Source: Trichomonas tenax (taxonomy: Eukaryota; Parabasalia; Trichomonadida; Trichomonadidae). From it: 64,000 nucleotides of DNA. Positions within the stretch are counted from its first letter, which is position 1. The number at the start of each line of letters is the position of its first letter. The notes under the pieces were generated by a model. It saw nothing but the letters and a program-made list of their open reading frames with translations. It had not been told where the DNA came from and ran no database searches. Shown piece after piece: positions 58,401-64,000 of this stretch. A program made the position numbers and the translations under genes. The stretch covers positions 1 through 64,000 of the forward strand of contig JALKBU010000089.1 of assembly GCA_023091735.1 (NCBI GenBank). Reading direction: 5' to 3'.

Positions 58401-59902
58401 GATGGAACATCCTGAATAGCCCAGATGGAGATGGCAACAGCACGGACATCAAGATCGTTGAATTCGGTATCGATTTCCTCGATGATGCGAGCGAAGTCAG
58501 CATCGCTAATCTCGAGAAGATTCTCATCCATACCTGTGATTCTTGACTGGACATCCTGGAAGCTCTTGAGAAGGTCTTCGAACTTCTCAGAAAGGAGCTT
58601 ACCGTGGATACCACCAACTTCTGTCTTATCGAATCTTGTGAATTCGATGATTGTCTGAACGATTGGCTTGATTCTCTCCATACGCTCGCAGAGTGAGAGG
58701 AAGTTGTGCATAACAGCCTGGTTGTTGAGTGTGAATGAGCTGCCCTCAGCTGTGAGGAGTTTCTCCTTGAACTGAGCATAGCACTTGTTGAAGCGGTTCA
58801 ACTTTTCAATGGAGTTGTTGATGTGTTCAAGAGACTCGGCTGGATCACCGCTAAGAAGGCTTGAGCCATCAATAGCGATAGCGAACTGCTGAGCGAAGAA
58901 GTCAGTGATTCTGCGGAGTAATGAGCAGATGTGCCTTGGAGAGTGGTAGTAGCGAGTCTTTGTGTACATGAGGTAAAGGAGATAGAAGCATGGCTCATAA
59001 GACTCGTGGATTGTCTCGAGTTCAGCACCAGCAGTATCCAACTGAGAAACGAAAGACTGAATTGGATAGAGAGAGCGAGATGTTTCGACGGCGAGATCAA
59101 GAGCATCAGAAACACCAGATGAAACGGTCTCAAACTGTGTTGCGAACTGTGGAGATGATGTGCGAAGTGTAGTGATAACCTTCTGGATTTCCTCAGAAGC
59201 GATCTGTTCGTTGAGGAACTCGAGGTTAGTCTTACGCTTCTCCCAGTACTTGAATTCATGGATTGGAGTAAGCTTCTCGGAATCTGGGAACTCCTGCTGA
59301 AGGAGGTTGTCCATTTGCTCGACCCACTGGATGACGAGGTTTTCGAAAGCGTGGAGGCGGGCTGGGGACTCTGGAGCGTCCAATAATTCCTTGGCTGGCT
59401 GTGTAAGGACTGTATTGCCCTGAGACTTGCCAGAGAGGATGTAGAAGCTGCCTGTGATCTCACTCATTGTCGTGATGATGTCATTAATGACTGGCTTTGA
59501 GTATTGAGATGTATTGTTCTCGGATTTAGCAAGTGGAGAATAAACTTTATCGGTCATTCTGTATGCGAAGTTGATTGGATTCTTAGGAATCTCAACAAAA
59601 TTGAGGCACTTGATGAAATCCTGTGTATCATCGGCCTTTGGCATATATGCCTTGTAACAGACTATAGCACGCTTTCCCTTGATGTAGTCCGTTGGATGGC
59701 AGACCAAGAAGCTCTTGCTGTTCTGGTAGAAAACAAGATTGTTGTGGAAATTATCACCAAGGAAACGCTGAAGGCTTCCACGAGAGTCATCATCCTTAAG
59801 GAGATCCTCCCACTTGTTCGGTGTTAATTTGTAGTAAGAACAAACGCGCGAAGCTATGAATTTAGCGCGTTCGTTTTCGAGAAAAGTTCTAATTATATCC
59901 AT
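46427..59902 (-). CDS. Axonemal outer-arm dynein heavy chain, beta type (DNAH9/11/17 class)
   Basis: A full-length 4,491-aa motor in one exon. The tail spans about residues 1-1400 and the linker about 1400-1850. The P-loops are AAA1 GPAGTGKT (about 1870, with CFDEFNRI as Walker B), AAA2 GAAGTGKT (about 2150, LDGDIDP), AAA3 GFAGTGKS (about 2480, FIDDLNMP) and AAA4 GLGGSGKQ (about 2825). The stalk and microtubule-binding domain lie about 3055-3375 (PTPPGRVEDVMPAVVLIL near 3190), followed by AAA5 (DPQFQGIKW near 3470), AAA6 and the C-terminal domain. NCSEQMDHKS, VRHSVFIIG and DDNKVLTLASNERIPL fit the outer-arm beta class. An acidic Glu/Pro/Lys insertion interrupts the tail at about 838-886. All catalytic P-loops are intact, so it should drive flagellar beating. 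Confidence 0.93.
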   Translation of the reverse strand: MDIIRTFLENERAKFIASRVCSYYKLTPNKWEDLLKDDDSRGSLQRFLGDNFHNNLVFYQNSKSFLVCHPTDYIKGKRAIVCYKAYMPKADDTQDFIKCLNFVEIPKNPINFAYRMTDKVYSPLAKSENNTSQYSKPVINDIITTMSEITGSFYILSGKSQGNTVLTQPAKELLDAPESPARLHAFENLVIQWVEQMDNLLQQEFPDSEKLTPIHEFKYWEKRKTNLEFLNEQIASEEIQKVITTLRTSSPQFATQFETVSSGVSDALDLAVETSRSLYPIQSFVSQLDTAGAELETIHESYEPCFYLLYLMYTKTRYYHSPRHICSLLRRITDFFAQQFAIAIDGSSLLSGDPAESLEHINNSIEKLNRFNKCYAQFKEKLLTAEGSSFTLNNQAVMHNFLSLCERMERIKPIVQTIIEFTRFDKTEVGGIHGKLLSEKFEDLLKSFQDVQSRITGMDENLLEISDADFARIIEEIDTEFNDLDVRAVAISIWAIQDVPSIVSLGQILSGFNALLRRPYFITSFASQYPTIVGLFNKDVEAISLTYRTEKNEPPVLYGIPPTTSDFIWCNGLIQRLKTLEETLQNTIPEIFNDPAMIDAMATKNELQANIEKTMNEKISAWASTISDSYKDKLKTPLLVRDPETRLLSMNFDPDLRRLLEEVKYLSSHMTTEIPEVARDIYQSNQVYMDYMHSLSVLIERYNHPVSSIVNVERPMFQKHIDHVDAILERGINELTWEDTGSKEFLEVAVKDVSNFSNLHNRSTSTITNIKNKIAQWKVPPLFARQDTKKSLDQNEVNNTITNRAATISAESDKIISEVRASVYELTRDPNNPVEIVIEAPKPAEPEKKEGEGDEEGAEGDDDEAPKVVEEKPLPKVEIPDTPETKQYLDYVQSLIVDGFKENILYSLKNLYTDLTTVQSNNMVPLITTRLELISNDVKFNPPLLEGPSNLFATFKDWCQRALDLSKLIGSFYENQPTAFDKVSVDPDIIDIKEKILQCVESMSKKCIKYRDDNFSKYSNVWTQSRETYITEFIQKGSGTATDKDGKTYTVPPTLEMFSERIGFYRKSQSDIRLIQDSHSFGWLRVDCRPLKQSLDLNLGKWVYLFTHYLNNRMLTQLKDFQQFLHDANAGLDVQVKKGDIDQLIAVLEAMLLIRNKAPIYDTLFEELKETVNVLKQHGVTVTDALLQRIDEGPVLWAALKNKWTEVQEKTAPLQQEETARLRQIEDQFVDHLQELRDKFLLEPVFTWEIGYKGACELIEKWDTEIDKQTDEFEEIKANGELLEFQTNPCRNLTLMKDDLKLLTSVWETANRIQTELFNWKNTLWSEVDFSQLQNECEQNTRQIHRIEKRAKDWGVYTGLDALIKSVSSTIPIFQQLHNDKLRERHWSKLKQITAVDFQKTVDLKLGDILDKNLMRYAEDITEVCDGANNEVRMETALADLKKTWSNMEFTYKGMEAFPDLLILNVPEELVQTLEENQVAVQNYLSSKNISFFRVTLDEWQEKLKQVDKVMTIWLDVQQHWTHLRPIFIGSEDIRKQLPKQSESFEMIDKQMIEFVNKQQANKNVVDTCNQPEIMKFMEMLLRELTIVEKSLNEYLETKRRAFPRFYFVSANDLLDILSKGRHPQEIEPHFSKVFDNLVKVQWTGPETCKAMMSREGEVVEFDEELTLDGPVESWLQKLLDCARATLKERLAEAAAAAYDTSQRPYWIVSNIAQVGLSAISIQWNKEVNAAFKQLEEGMETAMKDYNSKQNKQLDDLIHLIRDEKAGLTKLNRQKLTIVCQNDAHNRDVVWRLIHNHEETHECFEWQSQLRFSWDSAVHDCVINIIDAKFFYQYEYLGSPSRLVVTPLTDRCYITLTQSLSRIMGGAPAGPAGTGKTETVKDLARAMGQVCFVFNCSEQMDHKSLANTFKGLSQAGAWGCFDEFNRIAARVLSVVANQVKSILDALRVHATEFKFVGEELISLRPSVGIFITMNPGYAGRTELPENIKALFRSVSMCVPDFQIICEIMLMAEGFTMASILTKKFTTLYSRCQQLLSKQLHYDWGLRAVKSVLVVAGSLRRADPNMPEDGVLMRALRDFNIPKIITTDLPVFLGLINDLFPKIDIPRKRNLKWEAQIKEVVLANGLQGEDQFIRKIVELEELLNVRHSVFIIGAAGTGKTEVWRALSRAYTKRGTPCQFIDLNPKAVTNNELFGFLNPATRDWQDGLFSTIMRNLSKITNDNPKWIVLDGDIDPNWIESLNTVMDDNKVLTLASNERIPLTTHMRLVFEISHLKCATPATVSRAGILFINETDVGPMAYAYSWIDRRTNATEKNQLTVLFNNYVQHTLELIHAQIKHVVPISDVAMVETLCRLLEGLLTEQNVPQNSDASLYELYFVFAAVWAFGGACDDQGENRMKFNSMWRSEWRNVVFPQQGTVFDYYVDPVKKKLTPWSEITDPFEYEVGKPVSSSLVFVPETKRTHWVSKLLIEGDHPVMLCGFAGTGKSVLVRHLLNELNDNDYIFRAINFNYYTTSQALQNFLEAGIEMKSGKLYAPPGQKKCVFFIDDLNMPMIDTYFTQEPMTLLRQHLDYEHWYDRQAMTLKDVKNINYITCMNPTSGSFTIDPRLQRHLSTFAMSIPQDASVKMILSSMIEGHMTALSFKPEVKEAAAKLIPAFMDIQKSILDKFHPTAIRFHYNFNLRDITSVLQGVLRATPASVKTGKHLAQLFSMEAIRVYADRMIDLDDYHQAKDIVVSSSSKNLDVLSDTPALRDEMTFCAFPPDGDEGNFEDNGYAPMVNLEMTNKVINDKLQEYNDSHPVMDLVLFKDAIEHVVRIARGITQPNGHMLLVGLGGSGKQSLVRLASYMAGYNVFQITLSNNYGINEFNADLVKVFLVTGGKKQPTTFLLTDTQILAEKFLIPVSDFLSTGVLPDVFSPEDFESIYSAVKGDMKVAGIQFTPQDAMKFFTERVRKYLRIVFCQSPSGETFRIRARRFPALVNCMTIDWFHAWPEDALYSVAKRFLSDLDLAGNDPETVVKFIAQAHTSVVEISQDYLEDERRYNYATPKSYLELISTFRQTLQRTRETIINNTEYFSQGLKMLQGSSEGVERMKVALEAKTKEVAQAQQECVTMIDEITAKAATVKKQSDAAQIERTNVEKAAKEAEKIREDAESDLKKAIPKKEQAELAIKDLDKKAITELASFPTPPGRVEDVMPAVVLILSEGGRPARDTSWKAAKKIMANTSNFIHRLQTLPETWSNDIMELTKQKVAKWGSQFTEADVRKSSTACAALYNWMMKILEYHTILQDIIPKQQKAESAAEEVATLKAQLAKAESKLATLQASLNALKEQLEGKNAEKAKAQADAQEMADRIKRATDLVSGLGGEGERWKLKIAAYNEELTSIVGDSLLAAAFVSYCGPFTRAYRERLLNDRWKSFLANGNIKVAKDPLGLLSDDGLLAAWSNEGLPNDTVSIENAAITCSTSRWPLLIDPQFQGIKWLRNNRAKDLVVLRFGQDNFMNTLTNAVENGWPVIIENVGETFDPVINPILARNIIKRGYRNTIQLGDREVEYNNNFKLFLQTKLANPHFQPEIQAQTTVINFTVTLDGLEEQLLGNVVNHEKEGLEEKKAALIRQMNEDKITMGQLEKDLLDRLKNPKGSLIDDPDLMNTLDITKKTSAELTVRVEKAIETSQEINIHREAYRRVASRAALLYFILVDLGKIDHMYQFSLAAFVTVFIKAMDEAEASGNPVVRENSLIDSITFKTFRWAMRGLFQRHQIIFTALLCFRILLADKQSGAIKPDEFMALLRNPRNTEFQNPSPDWLTEASWTSICGLNSLDAFKTIPQDITMRTKPWQKWCDQETPELDKLPLDYKNKTEFQKLLVIRALRPDRMVNALTTFVANQIGEKYTWDVTFSTKETFSETDNRMAVFYILSPGSDPIKDVENLGRKLGFSAEKGNLYNVSLGEGQESNALNSLTKAAKDGGWVIIQNLHLMGSWLMVLEKHIEKLRLGELHETFRIVYTAEPSNDIPAGILQNSIKVTNEPARGTKANLMRALNLFSDETMEQCQKDREFKALLFHLCVFHAIMVERRKFGPQGFNRIYNFSAADLQICSELLFDNLDNSQPIPWVPLRYLIGEIMYGGHISDDRDRRLCATYLESFDKEDFEGAELVPGFPSPTNCSTLAEYKEYATREFPDESAYLFGLHPNAEIGSLTAQTEFIFSTLLKVQPRSSSKKEGGETPEKAVQNAAEQINNAVPEPFNMTELYGRVEKHEPYVSICLQECERMNILMAEIKRSLSELLQGLNGELTISEEMDALMNSIFINKVPPSWEKLAYPSLKPLMPWWKNLLDRHKQLQDWSAELTLPSSVWLPGLFNPSSFLTAVAQSASRKNGWPLDQTILTVEVTKKQESEIDAPPRDGAYIHGLYLEGARWDSKMNSLNEAYLKELYPQLPVMYIRAVYIDKPQGRAATLYECPVYVTKDRGPTFVSFFNLKINPSIGTPAHWVKRGVAILLEAE

Positions 59903-60313
59903 GAAAAAATTTGATTAATTAATTAACGAACTTTCTAAAAATTTTTTGTTTGGTTTACTTATCGTCTTTGGTAATAATTTTCTAAATCTGTTATTTTTAA
60001 CCTCCATTTATTCCTTTTTGCTGCATTTTGGATTTAAAAAATAGTAACGTATTTTAATCGTAAAAAGTTTCTATTTTTATGAGATTTTTGGATATTATTT
60101 CTATTGTGGATTATAAATTTCATAGAAAACATCAAAATAGGTAAAATTTTCATTTCAACATATCATTTTTATTTGATATCTCTTGTTTCTGTCTTAAATC
60201 AAAACTAAATATAAACAAAAATTGTTAATTTGATGAAGAAAAATCTCGAAATCAAGACATTGGCAGATCATTTTTATTGTGAAATACAGCGCTTTTAAAG
60301 GTCGATAAGATAT
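59903..60313. other. Intergenic spacer, nothing recognised
   Basis: AT-rich spacer between the dynein start and the 3' end of the debranching-enzyme-like gene. No gene or repeat, and no TGACATGTAAAT word seen. Confidence 0.5.
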
Positions 60314-63300
60314 TTATTCATCAATGTATTGTTTCCAATCAATAAAGTCTGTCTCTGATAATTTCTGGTATTCGTAGAAACCATCGAGCAATGCACCAAC
60401 AGCGAGTGGAGACACACCGTATAATTTGAGATGGCGCAGGACGTTCTTAGCAAGACCAATTGATTCGAGATCTTCCGGAGAAAGTTTCCTCTTCATTGTT
60501 GCAGAAGCACGAACAAGGAATGCAACAGTTGTAGGAATGATGTTCTCCGATAAGCCTTCAAGCTTAGCACTGACATTCCTAATATAGTTGACAGCATGAA
60601 TTGAATCGAATATTTCAGGAGCAACGGAAATAGACAAAAGGACATCGACAATTGTGCCACAGTAGCCCTTCTCTTGGTTGTAGTATGTGGCATCGAATGA
60701 TTTCTCAATCGCACTGTGCCACTCAGCAAACGTCTTTCCGCAAACAGACTTCTCGACAATGATGCCCTTTGTTGAGCAGTGGTCGAACCATCTGAGTGTG
60801 GATGCGAGGAGCGCCTTGCTCTTGATTGTCTCGATCTGGCCATAACGCTCGATGATCTGGAGGATATAGTAACGGAATGTTCTTCCATGTTCACACTTTT
60901 CTTCAAGGATTCCTTGGCCGTCTGGAGCGATGAGGAAGTAATCCTGGAGTGCCTGTGGGAATAGAAGAGCGATGCTAGCGTTACCTGAGTCGAGTGACTT
61001 CTGAGCAAGGAGAGAAAGCTCACGCTTTGCATCTTCATAGCGGCCAGTGACCATTAAGTTACCTCTGATGGCAATGAGGACTTCCTTCAAGAGAGTCTTC
61101 GGGCCGAACAAGCACTGGTCTGTAGCTCTGTTGGCAAGGTATCTCTTCTCGCCGGAGTTTCCGTAGAGAGAAACAGAGAGCTTTGTAAGCTCAGCAATGA
61201 ATGGATCGTTCTGTGTAGCGAATTTGCTGAGTCTGAGAGAAAGTGATTTGTTAAATGAGTTGCTGATGATCTTCATGAGCTTGTAGAAGTACTTTGGAAG
61301 GATAGAACGTGGCTGGAGCTTCTTAAATGGCATCAATTCAACTCTGAGATACTGAGAAAGAGAGATCAAGTTGGAGCTTCTGAACAAAAGATGAACTGTG
61401 TAATCCAAGAGCCAATCACCGCTCTTGATGTGCTTGTAAATAGTGTTTTCGTTTTCTTCATAAAGCCTCAAAATGCCTTCGATGCCGGAGATTGAGATTC
61501 CTTCGACATTGTAGCCGCCATCTTCGCCTTCATCATGGAACATGAGGTTGTTGAGGTCTGTGAGTGTGAGTTCCTTAAGCTGCTGATCAATAGCTGTCTC
61601 GAAGACGCCATTGTTGAGCTTGCGGATGAGTTCTGTTGTTTCCTTGCTGTACTCTGTCTCGTAGACAATGACAGCACCGAGTGGAAGCTTCTCAACATCG
61701 ATGCGGCCCTCAGCAATCTGAACGAAGTCAGCAACCTTTGTGTTGAAGTGAACGTGATCACTCTTGAGTGCCTCGAATCTGAGATTGAGAACATCAGCTG
61801 GAACTGGGATCTTCTTTGGTGTATCATTGCTATAGCTGAATCTTGTGATCATCCAGAAGCCTTCGCCAGTGTTGGAGTTCATCCTGAGGATTGTAAGAAT
61901 GCCACCGAATGCGTGGAACTCGGTCTCGCATGAAGCTGTTGAAAGCTCTGTGTGCAACTGGTTGAAAGCAGAAACGAGCTCTGCGTAGTTGAAGTCGTGC
62001 AATGAGGATCCAATTGGAGAGAGTGCCATTGTAACAGAAGCAAGAACTGGAAGGATGTGAGCCTGTTGGATGTTGTTTTCTGTGAGTGCATCGAAGAGAA
62101 TCAATGGAACTTGATCAGTCAACTTGATGATGCTCCTCTCTCTTGAGACTGAGCCAATATCGCAGCCACCAGCCTGCCAGATAACGTGGCTGACTTCGTA
62201 TGAATCGGAGTTAGAACCGCAATCACGGATGAGAGCATTAAGGCCGTATCTTGTGAGGATGGAAACACCCTTTGACTCAATGATCTGTGGATCAATCTGT
62301 GATGTGATGAGAATGTTTGGCTTGATGCCACGAACGTAGTTAACAGAGAGCGCTAACAAGGACTCATCGATGGATGTGATATCAACAAGGCGAATGATCT
62401 GGGAGACCTTTGTGATCTCAAAGAAGATGTTCTCAATGTATCCCCACAAGTCTGGGTTCTTCTCCTTAGAGTGAGAGTTGTGGAGCTTGAGAACGCCTTC
62501 ATTGCAGACGATTCTACGTGTGAAGTAGAAGTTTGTGTATTCGCCCTTGTTGGCAAGTGGATCGTCGAATCCCGGAACAAATCCATCATAAGCAACATGA
62601 ATGACTTTGCCGTCGACCTCCTTCTCAGCAAACAATCTGCGAGCGCTGACGTTCTGGTGGTTCCTGAGGAATGAAGCTTCGTTGAAGCAGATTTCCTCAC
62701 AGATTTCTCTGAAGTGGGCCTGCATTGGCTCGTTGATCCTTGAGAGAGCGATCATTAGTTCAGAGTTCGACTGGAAGTCAGAAGCACCGAAAACGGAGAC
62801 AATGTACTCAACATCGATCTTAGTGCCGTGGACTGCGTTCTTTCTGATGGCTTCGATCTTCTCATCGAGAGAAGCTTCATCGAATTTGGCAATATTTTCC
62901 TTTAATGCCTTTGGAAGCTTCTTGATGTCGTACATGGAGTACTCCTCGAGGACTTTGTCAATGTTGATTGTGAACTCGTTCTTTAACTTCTGAGATTCTA
63001 ATTTTGCGAGAAGAAGTCCTTTCGTCGCATTAATGTCGTTAATCATCGATCTGTCAATACTGTGAGAGATTTCGAACATGATTTGATCGAGTTCGACAGC
63101 CTTTTGGAGCCATGGAGCGGATACATCGTTCAATGTGAATTGAGGATGTGACAATATCCAATCCATATCGTTAGTGACCTTCTTAAGGTGGACATCGTTC
63201 ATAAAGCCAATATTGAACTCCTTTTCCATTTCCGTAATTAAATCGATAAGCTTGACCATCTTCGGTGGTGGCTTAACAACTTCGACAACGACCTCTGGCT

Positions 63301-64000
63301 CTTCCTCAACAGCTTCTTCTTCCTCTTCTGTCTTAATTTCTTCCTTAATCTCGGCTTCTTCTGCTTTCGTTGTCTTTAAGGCAGCCTTTACTTCTGTTGT
63401 CTCCTTAGCAGCTGTTGTTGCAGCCTTAGCTTCTGATGTCTTTGTTGATGTTTCCTTCTGTGATGCTGCGGCAACTGCTGGTTTTAAGCCAGCCTGAACT
63501 GTCTTTTCGACTGTTTTAGCCTGCTTAGCAGCGACTTTCGCTGGCCTTGCCTTCTCAACTTTAACTGGTGCTGGTTTTGGAGGCTCATCGATGTCTTCTT
63601 CTGGCAACTGGATCTGATAGTTAAGAATATCGTTATCTTCCTTTGTGATGAATTGAATGATGTTATATCCATTCTTGGCGATGTCAGCAATCTTTTGTCT
63701 GAGAACTGATATCTCCTTGTAATCATCCAATTTAAGTGCTTGAACCTTAATGTCGTTTAATGTAACCTGCTTGTTGTTGATTTGTATAACAGGATCAATC
63801 AAAACGCTTAACTTTGAAGATTCGATATCTTTCGACTTGAATTGAATGTAATACATTCCTGGTTTTGTGAACTCCAACTGACTGGAGATTTCCTCAGCAG
63901 GATTGTATGTTGTATTCGTCGTTGTAACCTTTTTATTTGGATAATCTGTTTCGAAAATGAGATACTTTGTGTGTAATTTCGATCCGATTGGAATAACGAA
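60314..64000 (-). CDS. Glycogen-debranching-enzyme-like protein, catalytic residues lost (5' end outside window)
   Basis: The frame is open from 60314 to the window edge (1,229 codons seen). The first ATG-less stretch (FVIPIGSKLHTKYLIF...) shows the true start lies beyond 64000. Homology to eukaryotic GDE/AGL is clear in order: MDWILSHPQF...SAPWLQKAVELD (GH13 region I area, about 63100-63200), IRLVDITSIDES...VRGIKPNILITSQI (regions II/III, 62290-62400), YGLNALIRDC, KSGDWLLDYTVHLL (about 61410) and AIRGNLMVTGRYEDAKR (about 61040) from the glucosidase half. An ungapped match over region II puts Val where AGL has the catalytic Asp and Gln where it has the acid Glu; the NH of region I and the GRD of the glucosidase half are also changed. 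A 120-residue K/A/T/E-rich linker interrupts the GH13 part. It probably binds glycogen or partners rather than debranching. Confidence 0.75.
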   Translation of the reverse strand, partial: FVIPIGSKLHTKYLIFETDYPNKKVTTTNTTYNPAEEISSQLEFTKPGMYYIQFKSKDIESSKLSVLIDPVIQINNKQVTLNDIKVQALKLDDYKEISVLRQKIADIAKNGYNIIQFITKEDNDILNYQIQLPEEDIDEPPKPAPVKVEKARPAKVAAKQAKTVEKTVQAGLKPAVAAASQKETSTKTSEAKAATTAAKETTEVKAALKTTKAEEAEIKEEIKTEEEEEAVEEEPEVVVEVVKPPPKMVKLIDLITEMEKEFNIGFMNDVHLKKVTNDMDWILSHPQFTLNDVSAPWLQKAVELDQIMFEISHSIDRSMINDINATKGLLLAKLESQKLKNEFTINIDKVLEEYSMYDIKKLPKALKENIAKFDEASLDEKIEAIRKNAVHGTKIDVEYIVSVFGASDFQSNSELMIALSRINEPMQAHFREICEEICFNEASFLRNHQNVSARRLFAEKEVDGKVIHVAYDGFVPGFDDPLANKGEYTNFYFTRRIVCNEGVLKLHNSHSKEKNPDLWGYIENIFFEITKVSQIIRLVDITSIDESLLALSVNYVRGIKPNILITSQIDPQIIESKGVSILTRYGLNALIRDCGSNSDSYEVSHVIWQAGGCDIGSVSRERSIIKLTDQVPLILFDALTENNIQQAHILPVLASVTMALSPIGSSLHDFNYAELVSAFNQLHTELSTASCETEFHAFGGILTILRMNSNTGEGFWMITRFSYSNDTPKKIPVPADVLNLRFEALKSDHVHFNTKVADFVQIAEGRIDVEKLPLGAVIVYETEYSKETTELIRKLNNGVFETAIDQQLKELTLTDLNNLMFHDEGEDGGYNVEGISISGIEGILRLYEENENTIYKHIKSGDWLLDYTVHLLFRSSNLISLSQYLRVELMPFKKLQPRSILPKYFYKLMKIISNSFNKSLSLRLSKFATQNDPFIAELTKLSVSLYGNSGEKRYLANRATDQCLFGPKTLLKEVLIAIRGNLMVTGRYEDAKRELSLLAQKSLDSGNASIALLFPQALQDYFLIAPDGQGILEEKCEHGRTFRYYILQIIERYGQIETIKSKALLASTLRWFDHCSTKGIIVEKSVCGKTFAEWHSAIEKSFDATYYNQEKGYCGTIVDVLLSISVAPEIFDSIHAVNYIRNVSAKLEGLSENIIPTTVAFLVRASATMKRKLSPEDLESIGLAKNVLRHLKLYGVSPLAVGALLDGFYEYQKLSETDFIDWKQYIDE

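Overview
The window looks like nuclear DNA of a trichomonad (Parabasalia), most likely Trichomonas vaginalis or a close relative. Four things point there: an Inr-binding (IBD/IBP39-type) protein, a family I know only from trichomonads; a TCA-Y-W initiator just upstream of the valyl-tRNA synthetase start; uninterrupted genes of up to 16.9 kb in short AT-rich spacers; and several stop codons that run into TAAA, the poly(A) signal reported for Trichomonas. Species assignment is an inference.

Layout. 1-316 holds the 5' part of an unknown gene leaving the window. 954-9455 is ordinary gene space: an ER-type thioredoxin-fold membrane protein, a DZIP1-like basal-body candidate, BUB3, ribosomal protein eL30 and a large helical-repeat protein with an acidic tail. 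9941-11850 is a compact repeat-bounded element with about 310-bp inverted termini, a terminal hairpin at each end, flanking TA and small convergent ORFs, but no recognisable transposase. 12492-24348 carries cytosolic ValRS, a possible RhoGAP-like protein, a decayed gene relic, tRNA-Leu(AAG), a MOB4/phocein homologue, a PH-CLU-TPR protein, an unknown protein and the Pol I/III subunit RPAC1 with a probable Fe-S motif. 24723-41603 is one 5,626-codon gene for a modular low-complexity protein. 41808-46126 has a CCR4-like LRR/EEP protein, a multipass membrane protein and the IBD protein. 46427-59902 is a complete outer-arm beta-type axonemal dynein heavy chain. 60314-64000 is a glycogen-debranching-enzyme homologue that runs off the right edge.

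Themes. Flagellar and mastigont functions recur (dynein, DZIP1-like, possibly the giant repeat protein), as do cell-cycle and nuclear functions (BUB3, MOB4, RPAC1, IBD). Three proteins keep a family fold but have lost signature residues: the debranching-enzyme-like protein (both GH13 catalytic carboxylates), the CCR4-like protein (GDxN and SDH) and the MOB4-like protein (three of four zinc ligands). A TTGACATGTAAAT-like word recurs in five gene-upstream spacers and was not seen in the tail-to-tail spacers. The best candidates for something undescribed are the giant repeat protein, the TIR element whose ends carry the promoter and first codons of two opposed genes, and the debranching-enzyme-like pseudoenzyme.
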